A DNA stretch of 64,000 nucleotides from Flaccisagitta enflata (lineage: Eukaryota > Chaetognatha > Sagittoidea > Aphragmophora). Below the pieces are notes generated by a model. That model saw only the letters and a list, made by a program, of their open reading frames with translations. It searched no databases and was not told the origin of the DNA. A program made the position numbers and the translations under genes. The stretch lies in assembly GCA_965153355.1 (NCBI GenBank), contig OZ231126.1, positions 74,338,001-74,402,000 on the forward strand, given 5' to 3'. Shown one piece after another: positions 45,855-56,243 of this stretch (within the stretch, counting starts at the first letter, position 1; the number at the start of each line of letters is the position of its first letter).

Positions 45855-46339
45855 TGACTAATAGTCTCAAAAGTGTTAGATGGTCAGCGGTACCCGTGCC
45901 CTGCCTTAGTAGGTTGTGGTTGAAGTTGAGGGGGAAGCGGGGCAGCGGCCCCGAAGGGGACGATGACCGATGCTTTCACACGGGGGAATTTTCTCCTTCT
46001 CCTCCTCCTCTGTTCCCCCCCCCCACCTCCAGGCCCATATCTCAGCCTCAAAGCCCATATCCCAGCCTCGAGGCCCAAATCCCAGTCTTGAGGCCCAAAT
46101 CCCTTGAGGCTGGAATTCGGGCCTCAAAGATAGGATTTTGGCTGTAAGATAGGATTTGGGCCTTGAGGCTGGGATTTGGACCTCAAGACTGGGATTTGGG
46201 CCTCAAGACTGGGATATGGGCTTCGAGGCTGAGATATGGGCCTGGAGGTGAGGGGGGGTACGGAGAAGGAGGAGGAGGAGAAAGAGAAAATTCCCCTGTG
46301 TGAAAGCATAGGTCATCGACCACTTTGGGGCCGCTGCCC
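45855..46339 (-). mobile_element. Family B foldback element
   Basis: The left end AGTCTCAAAAGTGTTAGATG with GTCAGCGGTACC precedes GGGCAGCGGCCCCGAAGGGG at 45942. From there 45942-46108 folds against 46109-46339, which ends GGGGCCGCTGCCC. Both arms carry about 20-bp GAGGCCCAAATCCCAGCCTC units facing each other. A decayed family A fragment precedes it (45780-45854). From 46340 to 46753 nothing is assigned. Confidence 0.8.
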
Positions 46340-46753
46340 AAAAAGTGAATATTGTGATTAAAGAGCACACAACTAAAATATGACGTCACTGTATGTGGAG
46401 GAGTAAATTCACTTCAATTTCTATTTTGCCCCATGAAATGTGTAAAATTGGAGATAAAAGTAGCGATTCATACCATATTTTTTCTACGAAGCGGCCCGAG
46501 CGCTTTTGAAATTGAAATGTGACTTTGCTTTTTAACCCTCCAATTTGCGCCCCCTTTGTATTGTAGATGAACTGTCATTCAGTAAATCTTTTATATGAAA
46601 GGCTACCAAAATGCTAAATTTGACTCAAAATTGAGATATTCATTGCATAAATCTGTTAGAAAGTCTTTGAAAATGGCTCATTGTGTTGTATTATTTCATT
46701 GTTTTAACCAATATTTCTGTCCAAATCTTTCCTGAAGAATGTAATACTAAGAA

Positions 46754-46891
46754 AACAAGGCCAGATACACGGCAATCCAGTCGCGGACGGTTTGGCAGGA
46801 GCAGTAATGCGATAACCGATCGCAATGTGACAGACGGACTGACAAACAGATTGACCGACACAGCAAGGTGTAGAGTCGCATGTCCGTGACT
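46754..46891 (+). mobile_element. Family A hairpin element
   Basis: AACAAGGCCAGATACACGGC, CCAGTCGCGGACGG, a short GACAGACGGACTG tract and the hairpin AGTCGCATGTCCGTGACT with one stem mismatch. Confidence 0.8.
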
Positions 46892-46894
46892 AAA

Positions 46895-46970
46895 AAGAGG
46901 TGGGGGGGCGCTTTTTGGAGGGGGGCGCTTTTTAGTTTCATGAAAAATACGGTACTTTTGCCGGAGACGA
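46895..46970. repeat. GGGGGGCGCTTTTT repeats (GCGCC-type element fragment)
   Basis: Two GGGGGGCGCTTTTT units followed by ATACGGTA. The same theme occurs at 46490, 51545-51575 and 54480-54775, suggesting another dispersed element whose ends I could not define. Confidence 0.4.
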
Positions 46971-47224
46971 TGGATGTACCCTGAATAATTTATAGTCATC
47001 CCATCTTTATACTTAGTAAATTTTTTTCAATTGTTTTATGATTGCTCTTGATTTTTGATGTTCTTTTCTGCACCTTTGAGGGCATTTTCTTCCTAAGACT
47101 GAGGGCAGCGGTCTGTGTACGATAACAGTTCACGCGCAACTTCTGTCGCACCTAGCTTACTCCACCATATAAATGTGAAAGTTGGAAAGGTCTTGGCCGG
47201 AATGAATTTCAGCTGTTGTAAAAA

Positions 47225-47594
47225 AACAAGGCCGGATACATGGGCCAAGACAGTGTGCCATGCATTATTAATTCTTAGACCTATCCCGAGCTCTATCAGA
47301 CCTATCCCCAGCTCTATCAGACCTATTACCAGCTCTATCAGACCTATCCCCAGCTCTATCAGACCTATCCCCAGACCTATCCGACCAATCACCAGACCTA
47401 TCCAACCTATCCCTAGCTCTATCAGATCTAGCCGTAGCTGATTATCTTGGTGAACAAAATGACAAGTCTCATCAATGATGAATGAAATGAGTTTTCAATT
47501 GATTTCAATGTTTTTAACGATTTTTCTTTCGAGTGTGACTGACAGATGGACAGACGGACAGAGCCTCTTATAGAGTTGCTATGGCGCATCTAAA
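47225..47594 (+). mobile_element. Family A element with a 21-bp array
   Basis: AACAAGGCCGGATACATGGG, then about eight copies of a 21-bp unit CCTATCCCCAGCTCTATCAG (47278-47440), GACAGATGGACAGACGG, CCTCTTATAGAGTTGCTATG and a GCGCATCT end. A related tail with AGGTACTATGGCGCACCT follows at about 47600-47748. Confidence 0.7.
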
Positions 47595-47748
47595 AATCAT
47601 CCTAGCATATTTCTTAATCATTTTCAGTGATTTTTGCTTCTTTTCAAGATTTTCAACTCAAGCGTTACCGACCGACCAACCAACCAACCAACAGACAGAG
47701 CTAGTTATAGAGCTAGCTCTAAAGAGGTACTATGGCGCACCTAAAAAC

Positions 47749-48419
47749 AATGAAATTGCGTAGCAACGGGAACGCGACACATGAATGGTTTGCGTCAGTT
47801 CTACACGTCGATTCCATGACAATATTTATTCTCCTACCTCTAATGAAAAGGGTTCACGGTTTCGCCTCTCGCCATTTTCCGCCATATCGCACGAGATTTT
47901 TAAAAACAGATTTAGAATCAGCAAAGCTTAATCTACAAGGCATATGGGCGAACATGACCACACGGTTCCCTGATTTCAGTCAAAACGAGGTTTTCTAAGT
48001 AATATTTTAATTACTGTTAATTATTATTATTTTCATCGCCAAAAAAAGCACTGTGGTCTGACTCTGTGATAAATTAAGCAAAGTCTGATAAAAAAAATGA
48101 TATTTTCTTAAGTTTTGTAGCAGATACGCCAGAGTCGAGGGACATTCAAATTTCTGACAACTTTTTTCTTTCCCTCAATTCCTCTTAGTTGGCGCTTTTT
48201 AGTAGCCTACTGAATAGAGAGAAATATAAGAAATGAATAAAATGATTTTGTTGACTAGATTGACTTGAATGAATTGATGAATAAATCCGCTTTATGAGGT
48301 ATTGGAGGCCATGGAAACCCACCTAATTACAGGCTGGGACCACAGGAAAAAGTGGTGACTTTTGTAATTGAGTCAAATTAATCAACTCTATCAACCCAAT
48401 CAATGAAAAATGACTAAAC
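47749..48419. other. Unassigned DNA
   Basis: Contains an 88-residue frame (47732-47998) that begins inside the preceding family A tail and has no recognisable motif or splice context. I do not call it a gene. Confidence 0.4.
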
Positions 48420-48712
48420 CAGACTTTAACCAGCAGACCTGAACCAGCAAACTTAAATCAGCAGACTTAAACCAGCAGACTTAAACCAGTAGACTTAAAC
48501 CAGCAGACTTAAACCAGCAGACTTAAACCAGCAGACTTAAACCAGCAGACTTAAACCAGCAGACTTAAACCAGCAGACTTAAACCAGCAGACTTAAACCA
48601 GCAGACTTAAACCAGCAGACTTAAACCAGCAGACTTAAACCAGCAGACTTAAACCAGCAGACTTAAACCAGCAGACTTAAACCAGCAGACTTAAACCAGC
48701 AGACTTCAACCA
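48420..48712. repeat. 14-bp satellite, inverted copy
   Basis: About 21 units of AGCAGACTTAAACC, the complement of the 42520-43265 satellite, highly homogeneous. Confidence 0.95.
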
Positions 48713-48729
48713 GGGCAACGAGAAGACAT

Positions 48730-49740
48730 AAACAAGCAGACTTGAAATGACATAAATGACCAAAACATACCAAAAAACATAAATGACCAAAACATACCAA
48801 TAAACATAAATGACCAAAAAAACAAAAAAAAACAAAAAAAAAAACAAAAAACAAAAAACCAAAAAAACCAAAAGACAAAAAAAACCAAAAAATCAAAAAA
48901 CCAAAAACCAAAAACCAAAAACATAAATGACCAAAACAAACAAAAAGACCATGTTAAATGACCAAAAACCAAAAAACCAAAAACCAAAAAACAAAAACAA
49001 AAAAATGAAGAAAAAAAAACAAAAAACAAATAACCAAAAAAAAACAAACCAAAAACCAAAAAACAAATAAACCAATAAACCAAAAACAAAAAAAAACTAA
49101 AAAAAAACAGACAAAAACCCATAAACCCAGAAACAAACCAAAAACCAAAAACAAATAAACCAATAAACCAAAAACAAAAAAAAACTAAAAAAAAACAGAC
49201 AAAAACCCAGAAAAGAAAAAATAAAAAAACCTAAAAAAACAAAAAAAAAAACTGAAAAAACCAAACAAAGAAAAACAAAAAAACGAAAAAACCTAAAAAA
49301 CCCAGAACCAATAAACCAAAAAAACCAAAAACACAAAAAAACTAACGACCGAAAACCAAAAAACAAAAAACAAAAAACAAAAAAAATCAAAGACCAAAAA
49401 TCAAAAACCAAAAACCAAAAAAACAAAAAACCAAAAGCATAAATGACCAAAACATGCCAAAAAACCATGTTAAATGACCAAAAAAACAAAAACCAAAACC
49501 CAAGAACCAAACACCAAAAAAACAAAAAACAGAAAATGACCAAAACATACCAAAAAACGATGTTAAATGACCAAAAATGACCTGAAATGTCCTCAAAAAC
49601 CAAAAAACCCAAAAGACCAAAAAAACAAAAACCAAAACCCAAAAATGAGAAAAAAACCAAAAAACCAAGAAACCAAAAAACCAGAAGCCAAAAAACAAAA
49701 AGCCAAAAAACCAAAAACATAAATGACTAAAACATACAAA
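48730..49740. repeat. A-rich CCAAAAA degenerate repeat, 1 kb
   Basis: Blocks of CAAAAACCAAAAAACC interrupted by ATAAATGACCAAAACATACC, the mirror of 42240-42500. The Phe-rich minus-strand frames of 60-200 residues are artefacts. A TTAAAGACTTAAA patch follows at 49800-49860. Confidence 0.9.
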
Positions 49741-50289
49741 AAAACCATGTTAACTGTAAACTGTCTTGTTTGTCTTGTCCCTTATTTTAAAACACTAAAT
49801 TACTTAGACTTAAAGTCTTAAAAACTTAAAGACTTAAAAACTTAAAGACTTAAAGACTTTAAGACTAAATAACTAAATGTAAACTGTCTTGTTTGTCTTG
49901 TCCCTCATTTTAAATCACTTAAAATTACTTAGATTATCGGAAAATGATGAAAAGAAGCTAAGCGTGACAGACCGACCGACCGACAGACGGACAGAGCGGG
50001 TCATAGAGTCGCGTGCACGCAACTTAAAAGACAGAAAGGGAAGAAAGGATTGAGGACAGAAAGTGAGGAGAGAGGGAAGAAAAGATGTTCAAAGAAACGA
50101 AGAGTTGGAGGCAGAAAGCAAAAAAGCTGAACTAGAAGGGCGAAAAACAAATGAAAGATTTAGACAAAGGATGAAGAAAAAATGGAAAACTGAAAAGAAA
50201 CATGGAATACAGCAAGTATTTTGAGCAAATTTGGACTTCAGCTGGTGATAATTGCGTCCTCCACACTCATTCAGCAACGAGAGGCTTAC

Positions 50290-50387
50290 CTGTTTTGCCG
50301 ACTTCTGATAGGAGTAGCACCACCATTGGGACTTCTGCTGCTGATGTTGGCACCCTCTAAGCCTGTTTCCGCGTGAGATTCCGGCGC
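50290..50387 (-). CDS. Gene 2, upstream exon
   Basis: On the minus strand this 98-base exon has acceptor TTATTCCCTTCCTGCAG and donor ACAG|GTAAGC. In the frame that joins the exon at 45031-45118, it enters in phase 0 and leaves in phase 2, encoding APESHAETGLEGANISSRSP and NGGATPIRSRQN plus a split Ser codon. A second frame is also open but would not join the next exon. Composition (Gly/Ser/Arg/Pro) matches the following exon. Only the gene 2 orientation can be stated; no function. The intron between them (45119-50289) is filled with family A and B elements. Confidence 0.6.
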
Positions 50388-50524
50388 CTGCAGGAAGGGA
50401 ATAACATAAAAACAGAACAAAAAACATTAAGAATATTACAATCGTCACTTCATCTATTTGCTTCTGTCATTTAGAAAAATGTCGGTTAAAAAAATCTAAC
50501 TTGCGCCGACCAATTCTACAATAG

Positions 50525-50935
50525 TCGCGAAAGCGTCAGATGGTCAGCGGTACCCGAGCCCTGCCCAAGTAGATTGTGATTAAAATTGAGGGAGGGAGCA
50601 GGGCAGTGGCTCCGAAGGGGTCGATGTCCTATGCTTTTGCACATATGGGGATTTTGCTCCTTCTCCTTCTAGGGATTGGGATTTGGGATTTGGGCCTTGG
50701 GGCTGGGATTTGGACCTTGAGTTTGGGATCTGGACCTTGGGACTAGGATTTGGACCTAGATGCTGGGATTTGGGCCTTTAGGTTGGGATTTGGGCCTCGA
50801 GGATGGGATTTTGGCCTCAAGGCTGTGATTTGGGCGTTGTTGCTGGGATTTGGACCTCCATGCTGGTATTTTAGCCTCAAGGTTGGGATTTGGGCCTTGA
50901 GGCTGGGATTTAGGAGAAAATTTGCCGTATGAAAG
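50525..50935 (-). mobile_element. Family B element, right end lost
   Basis: AGTCGCGAAAGCGTCAGATG with GTCAGCGGTACCC at the left, CAGGGCAGTGGCTCCGAAGG, and GGGATTTGGGCCTTGAGGCT units. The right inverted end is missing. Confidence 0.7.
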
Positions 50936-50956
50936 TTGAAACAACATTGCCCTTAA

Positions 50957-51447
50957 ACTAGTCATCCAAGGATCGCACATGGTCAGCGGTACCCGATGCC
51001 CTGCTGGGAGTGATCCAGTGAAGAAGTGGAGTGAGAGCTGTAGAACACAGGGGGGAATTTCAAGATGTCCGTCCTTCTCTCTATCCTGAGGGGGCTCTAG
51101 ATGGCTGATGTAGGCCACTGAAGGCATATTTGAGGGCTGGAGGGCATAAATAAGGCATGGAGAGCTGATTTGAGGTTGGGAGGGCTGGTTTCATGCTTGG
51201 AGGGCTGATTGAAGGTCTGGAGGGTAGATTTGAGGTCTGGAGGGTAGTTTTGAGGCATGGGGGGGCTGATTTGAAGCCAAGAGGGCTGATTTGAGACCGG
51301 GAGGGCTAAATTGAGGTCTGGAAGGGCTAATCTGAGGCCTTGATGGTCAACGGGGGGGGACTGACGGACGGAAGGACGGACGGAAGGACATCTCGAAATT
51401 CCCCCCTGTGTTCTACAGGACATCGGCCCTTTGGGGCCGCTGCCCAA
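50957..51447 (-). mobile_element. Family B element inserted in a 363-bp repeat fragment
   Basis: ACTAGTCATCCAAGGATCGC then GGTCAGCGGTACCC at the left; GGGCTGATTTGAGGTCTGGA units; GACGGACGGAAGGACGG; GGGGCCGCTGCCC at the right. The flanks (AACATTGCCCTTA left, AAAAGGAAGCCAGAATTC right) are contiguous in the 363-bp units at 55065, 55425 and 55800, giving the empty site. Confidence 0.85.
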
Positions 51448-51593
51448 AAAGGAAGCCAGAATTCTCCAATATACAAATGATGAAAGCCTTGCAAGCTTTC
51501 AATGGTGTTTACTCCGGATTGCTCACAACTACCGTATTTCCTATATTTAGCGCCCGGGGCGCTTATAAAATTGAAAAATGATATTGCCTTTTG

Positions 51594-52042
51594 GGCAGCG
51601 GCCCTGAAGGGGTTGATGGCCTATGCTTTTACACAAATGGGGGATTTTTTCCTTCTCCTCCATCTTCTTCTTTGTCCCCCCCCCTCAAATCCCAGTCTTA
51701 AGGCCTAAATTCCAGTTTCAAGGCCAAAATCCCAGTCTTGAGGCCCAAATCCCAGCCTTGAGGCCCAGATCCTAGCCTCAAGGCCCAAATCCTAGCCTCG
51801 AGGCTGGGATTTGGGCCTCGAGACTGGGATTTTGGCCTTGGGACTGGAATTTAGGCCTCGAGACTGGGATTTGAGGGAGGAGGGACGGAGAAGAAGATGG
51901 AGGAGAAGGAGAAATCCCTCATATGTGTGAAAGCATTGGTCATCGACCCCTTTGGGGCCGCTGCCCTGCTCCCTCTTCAACTTCAAGTACAACCTACTCA
52001 GCAGGGTACGGGTACCGCTGACCATCTAACGCTTTTGCGACT
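51594..52042 (+). mobile_element. Family B foldback element
   Basis: GGGCAGCGGCCCTGAAGGGG, two opposed blocks of about 20-bp units (turning point about 51800), GGGGCCGCTGCCC and the ATCTAACGCTTTTGCGACT end. Confidence 0.85.
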
Positions 52043-53691
52043 ATTTGACCTTTCAGAAAGCAGACCAGAAAACAGGCTTAAAGGGTCAACCATTTTCCAA
52101 CCTTATTTTGATTAAAAAACTCGTTTTTTCTATCAAAAAATGTTGTGGACATGTCATTTGGTTGCATATTACTTATTAGAACGGACTTGGATCCTTTGAT
52201 AGACACTAGATATGACATCATGAACCATATCTTGACACTCTTGTTCCATCACTTCTTTGCACCATTTTTTCCATAAAATTATCCATTTTTGACCAAAAAT
52301 CTGTTTTGACATGTGCTATGTGAGCCCATTCATACTATTTTAAAGAATCATTCTTCAAATTGCATGCTTTGTACAGTAAAATGATCTTGCATTGGCAAAA
52401 TTTTCAAGCAAAATACTAGAAAAGAGTAAGAATTATTTCAATGAGGTATCTTTACTGTATTATTACCGACACAGTTTGTATAATATGGTCAATTTTTTTT
52501 TGAGAGGCTGTTCATATCTATTTGACACTAGTATAAAACTTTTTTGCCATATGATTTTTAGCATTTTGGATGTCTTTGTCAAGTACCTTTTAAAAAATGT
52601 CAGCTGACAATTGAATTTCAAAAAATAGGATATTTTATTTTGAAAAATTCATTTGGGGTACTTCCTATTGAGTAAAGTCATGAAATTTGAATGGTAGTCA
52701 AGGCATTTAACCTAAAACAAATTTGTAACAATTGGTGGATTTAAAGTATCAATTTTGTGAGTTTTTCTATTCCAAATTGCGAAATTTGAAGTTTTTGAAA
52801 AAAACATTTTTCCTCCCCTAAATAACAAATCTTGAACATAGATGAATATTTTGCATTTTTAAAAACATCAGACCCGAGATAATGTAATTTACTAAGGTCT
52901 GATGTTTTTGGTTTTTCCATTTTTTTAATTTCTATGCAAATTTGTTATTTAGGGTGCACCTATGTCAGATTCAACAGAAATATGAAAAAAAGGATGTTTT
53001 TTGTTAAGAGTTTTAAATGAGGCACTTCCTGATGAAGAAAAGTCGTGAAATTTTTATGATAGTTAAATGAAGCACCAAACCACCTGCATGTAAATTTTCA
53101 TTACTATAAGACAATTTTTGATGTCTGTTTATGAATTTTTAAATATTCATTTGTGAAATTTATGAAATTAGTCATTTATAAAAGAAACATCACTATTTTT
53201 TTTTCTGATGATATTTTGCATTATTTTCTCTGTTAACTACCCAAAGTTATATATATTATCAAGTGGATTATTTATTTTTGGCAAAAAACATGGTGATTTT
53301 TTTGCTCTTGATGAAACTGAAGTGTCACAATAATTTTCATTGTGTCATATATACTGTACAGGACGACAAAGCGGTAAAAAAACCTCATCAAAATGGTCAG
53401 TTGATGTGACAATTTGTTTCTCAGTTGCTGACATCCACGATGATAACGCAATTAAAAAATCGGATCATAGTAATTTTCTCTTTTTATACCCCTGAGTATC
53501 CTTTCAAGATATGCCAAAAATTTTCGCCAAGATTTTCTCCCCCTCCAACTTTGGAAATACACTTAATTCATAAAAAAGGTCATGTGACAAATGAAAACTA
53601 AGAAATTTGGAACTTTTTTATTCTCAGCTTAATAACCGTACTTCCTGTCCACCAATTAAGTTGAGATTTTTGGACAAGATAATGTATTAAC
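52043..53691. other. AT-rich DNA, nothing assigned
   Basis: 1.65 kb of AT-rich sequence without element ends, long frames or splice-bounded exons. Several phrases recur loosely (GAAATTTG..GGCACTTCCT), suggesting an old degenerate repeat. Confidence 0.4.
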
Positions 53692-53827
53692 TAGGGATGT
53701 GGAAGCGATTGACCGCTTCCAATTTGGAGGATGGGATAGCTACTAGTAATTGAACTACAAAATGGAAGCGGAAGCGGAAGCGGAAGCGGTGGAAGCGGCA
53801 TGAAAATCAACCGCTTCCACATCCCTA
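53692..53827. mobile_element. hAT-type MITE, 136 bp, 8-bp target duplication
   Basis: Inverted ends TAGGGATGTGGAAGCG and CGCTTCCACATCCCTA are flanked by identical GTATTAAC octamers (53684-53691 and 53828-53835). An 8-bp duplication with TAGGGATG-type ends is characteristic of hAT transposons. The interior has a short GGAAGC array. Almost perfect ends suggest a recent insertion. Confidence 0.9.
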
Positions 53828-53835
53828 GTATTAAC

Positions 53836-54775
53836 TAAGGTTGCTCTATGTCAAATTTCAAGTTATTTGGCCAATATGAAGTGGGGTTTTGATGTCATTT
53901 TCTGTTATTTTCAAGCAAATTTTAGATTTTCGAAAAAAAACATTTATTGAGCGGGAAATTGCCGATCTTGAGATAGGATGATTTTTTTGCATAAACAAAA
54001 ACATACGTTCCTGAGGAATCAATTTTGGGAGGCCTGTACGTTCTTGGATTTTGCAATTTTTCAATTTCTATGCAAAATGGCAATTTCCCGTGAAGACTGT
54101 CAAGGAGTAAAAAGAAGACAACTTTTTTGCACTTTTTGTATACAACAGACGTTATGTTAGGCCCCCATATTCATAGGAGAGGGCCGGCTCGCAATTTAAT
54201 TGGTTCTTTGTGGTATTGAAAAATCATTTCAGGCCTTGTTGATGATTTTCTACCTTCCCTGGAGTAACAGATTTGGTTTTACCATCATGGGTAAAAGGTG
54301 ATTTCTGGGAAAATGTCCAACTTTGGCCTTAAAATAAGAAAACTTTGCCTAACCATGTATTTTGCATTGATTTTTGTTTTTTTAGTGTCCTAATACATAA
54401 CTGAGCCATATTCCAAGAGAGTTATGACCCATATGAAGATTTAATCATTTAGACCCTCTGAACTCCTATATCGGCTCCCTCCTTTGCACCATGTCCTAAT
54501 TAGCGCCCCCTGTATCATGTCAGACTAAAAAAAAAATACTGAGAATTAAAGTAATACTGAAGATCAAAGGTGGGGAAAATTAAAAATAAATGATTTTAAC
54601 AGAAAAATCCACACATGAAGTTAAAAAGATAAAAAAAAAAAAAAGATAATTTGTATGTTGATAATGTGTATCTTTAATTTTCAGTGGAATGAAAAACTTA
54701 GTTAAGGGGGATTTTTTTTCAATAGAGGGAGGGGGGCGCTAATTAGAGGAGGGGCGCTAATTATAGGTAATACGG
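53836..54775. other. AT-rich DNA with a GCGCTAATTA element fragment
   Basis: CTAATTAGCGCCCCCTGTAT at 54495 faces GGGGGGCGCTAATTAGAGGA at 54730 in inverted orientation, followed by TAATACGGTA. This may be the core of a dispersed element also glimpsed at 46895 and 51545. The remainder is unassigned. Confidence 0.4.
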
Positions 54776-55857
54776 TATCATTTAGTACTGACAAACAAAT
54801 AGCTTACCTGACAAAACTATCAGCTTGACTGCATACCTCATTAGTATAGGGTTGGACAGGCCTATACCATTTAGTATACACAAAATATCTTACAAAAGTT
54901 ACAATCAAAGATTACTAATGTACTGATGGAAGTACTAACATAAGCAATATTGATTAGAAAACCATACCCTTAGAGGCAAGAATCGAGGTACAACCAACTG
55001 GGACTGTCGGCATTCTCTACCAAGGTACTGATACTTATGAAAGTTGAAACAACATTGCCCTTATAAAAGGAGGCCAGAATTCTCCAATATACAAAGGATG
55101 AAAGCCTTGCAATCTTTCAATGGTGTTTTTTCCAGATTGCTCACAATTATCCTTTACTACTGACAAACAAAAAGCTTACCTGACAAAACTATCAGCTTGA
55201 CTGCATACCTCATTAGTATAGGGTTGGACAGGCTTATACCATTTAGTATACACAAAATATCTTACAAAAGTTACAATCAAAGATTACTAATGTACTGATG
55301 GAAGTACTGACACTAGCAATATTGATTGGAAAACCATACCCTTAGAGGCAAGAATCAAGGTACAACCAACTGGGACCGCCGGCATTCTCTACCAAGGTAC
55401 TGATACTTATGAAAGTTGAAACAACATTGCCCTTATAAAAGGAGGCCAGAATTCTCCAATATACAAAGGATGAAAGCCTTGAAAGCTTTCAATAGTGGTT
55501 ACTCTGAATTGCTTACACCTATCCTTTACTACTGACAAACAAAAAGCTTACCTGACAAACCTATCAGCTTGACTGCATACCTCATTAGTATAGGGTTGGA
55601 CAGGCCTGTACCATTTAGTATACACAAAATATCTTACAAAAGTTACAATCAAAGATTATTAATGTACTGATGGAAGTACTGACACTTGCAATATTGGTAA
55701 AAAAACCATACCCTTAGGGGCAAGAATCGAGGTACAACCAACTGGGACCGCCGGCATTCTCTACCAAGGTACTGATACTTGTGAAAGTTGAAACAACATT
55801 GCCCTTACAAAAGGAGGCCAGAATTCTCCAATATACAAAGGATGAAAGCCTTGCAAT
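54776..55857. repeat. Three tandem copies of a unit of about 363 bp
   Basis: Units start near TACTGACAAACAAAAAGCTT at 54784, 55157 and 55527 and are about 95% alike. Each contains GGTTGGACAGGCCTATACCA and GGGACCGCCGGCATTCTCTA. A fragment lies at 50932-50956 plus 51448-51533. The third copy runs into a family B remnant (GGTCATTGACCCTTAAAGGG, 55860-55893). On the minus strand each unit presents a CAG|GTAAGC-like site, but no exon is supported. Confidence 0.85.
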
Positions 55858-56068
55858 CATAGGTCATTGACCCTTAAAGGGCCGCTGCCCAAAAACTAAA
55901 TAGAGCACATTCAGCATAATTTTCAGGTATAATTTCATAATTTTTTTTCACTTGCATAATTTCATCCTACTATTTTGAGTCACTACATACCAACGAAAAT
56001 GCCAGTAAAATAATGCCTTGTATCAGTCGTTGTTTTGGTCCCTTACCTAATGATATCGACCCAACCCT

Positions 56069-56073
56069 CTTTC

Positions 56074-56105
<32 letters not shown>

Positions 56106-56109
56106 TTTT

Positions 56110-56140
<31 letters not shown>

Positions 56141-56243
56141 CTCTTTCTTTCTTTCTTTCTTTCTTTCTCTCTTTCTTTCTTTCTTTCTTTCTCTGTCTCT
56201 CTCTCTCTCTTTCTCTTTCTCTTTCTCTTTCTCTCTCTCTCTC
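56069..56243 (+). repeat. (CTTT)n then CT-rich tract
   Basis: About 120 bases of CTTT units followed by CTCTTT/CT. Frames through it are artefacts. From 56244 to 57350 the DNA is AT-rich and I assign nothing. Confidence 0.95.

Larger units (their letters stand above)
45142..50024 (+). mobile_element. Large family A element, heavily interrupted
   Basis: The left end AACAAGGCCAACACCTATAA, GTCGCGTGCGAGAC, TGAATTGACCTGACTCCTTA is the mirror of the right part of 41679-43838. Its 14-bp satellite (48420-48712), A-rich CCAAAAA patch (48730-49740) and the hairpin end AGTCGCGTGCACGCAACT (to 50024) complete the same structure. About 45225-48400 is later insertion (family A and B copies and unassigned DNA). 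The single-element reading is inference. Confidence 0.6.

Noticed and set aside
47732-47998. 88-residue frame (MAHLKTMKLRSNGNATHEWF start)
   Set aside because: Begins inside a family A tail, has no recognised motif and no splice context.
48663-49720. Phe-rich minus-strand frames up to 207 residues, resembling membrane proteins
   Set aside because: Product of the CCAAAAA degenerate repeat; no start, splice or codon evidence.
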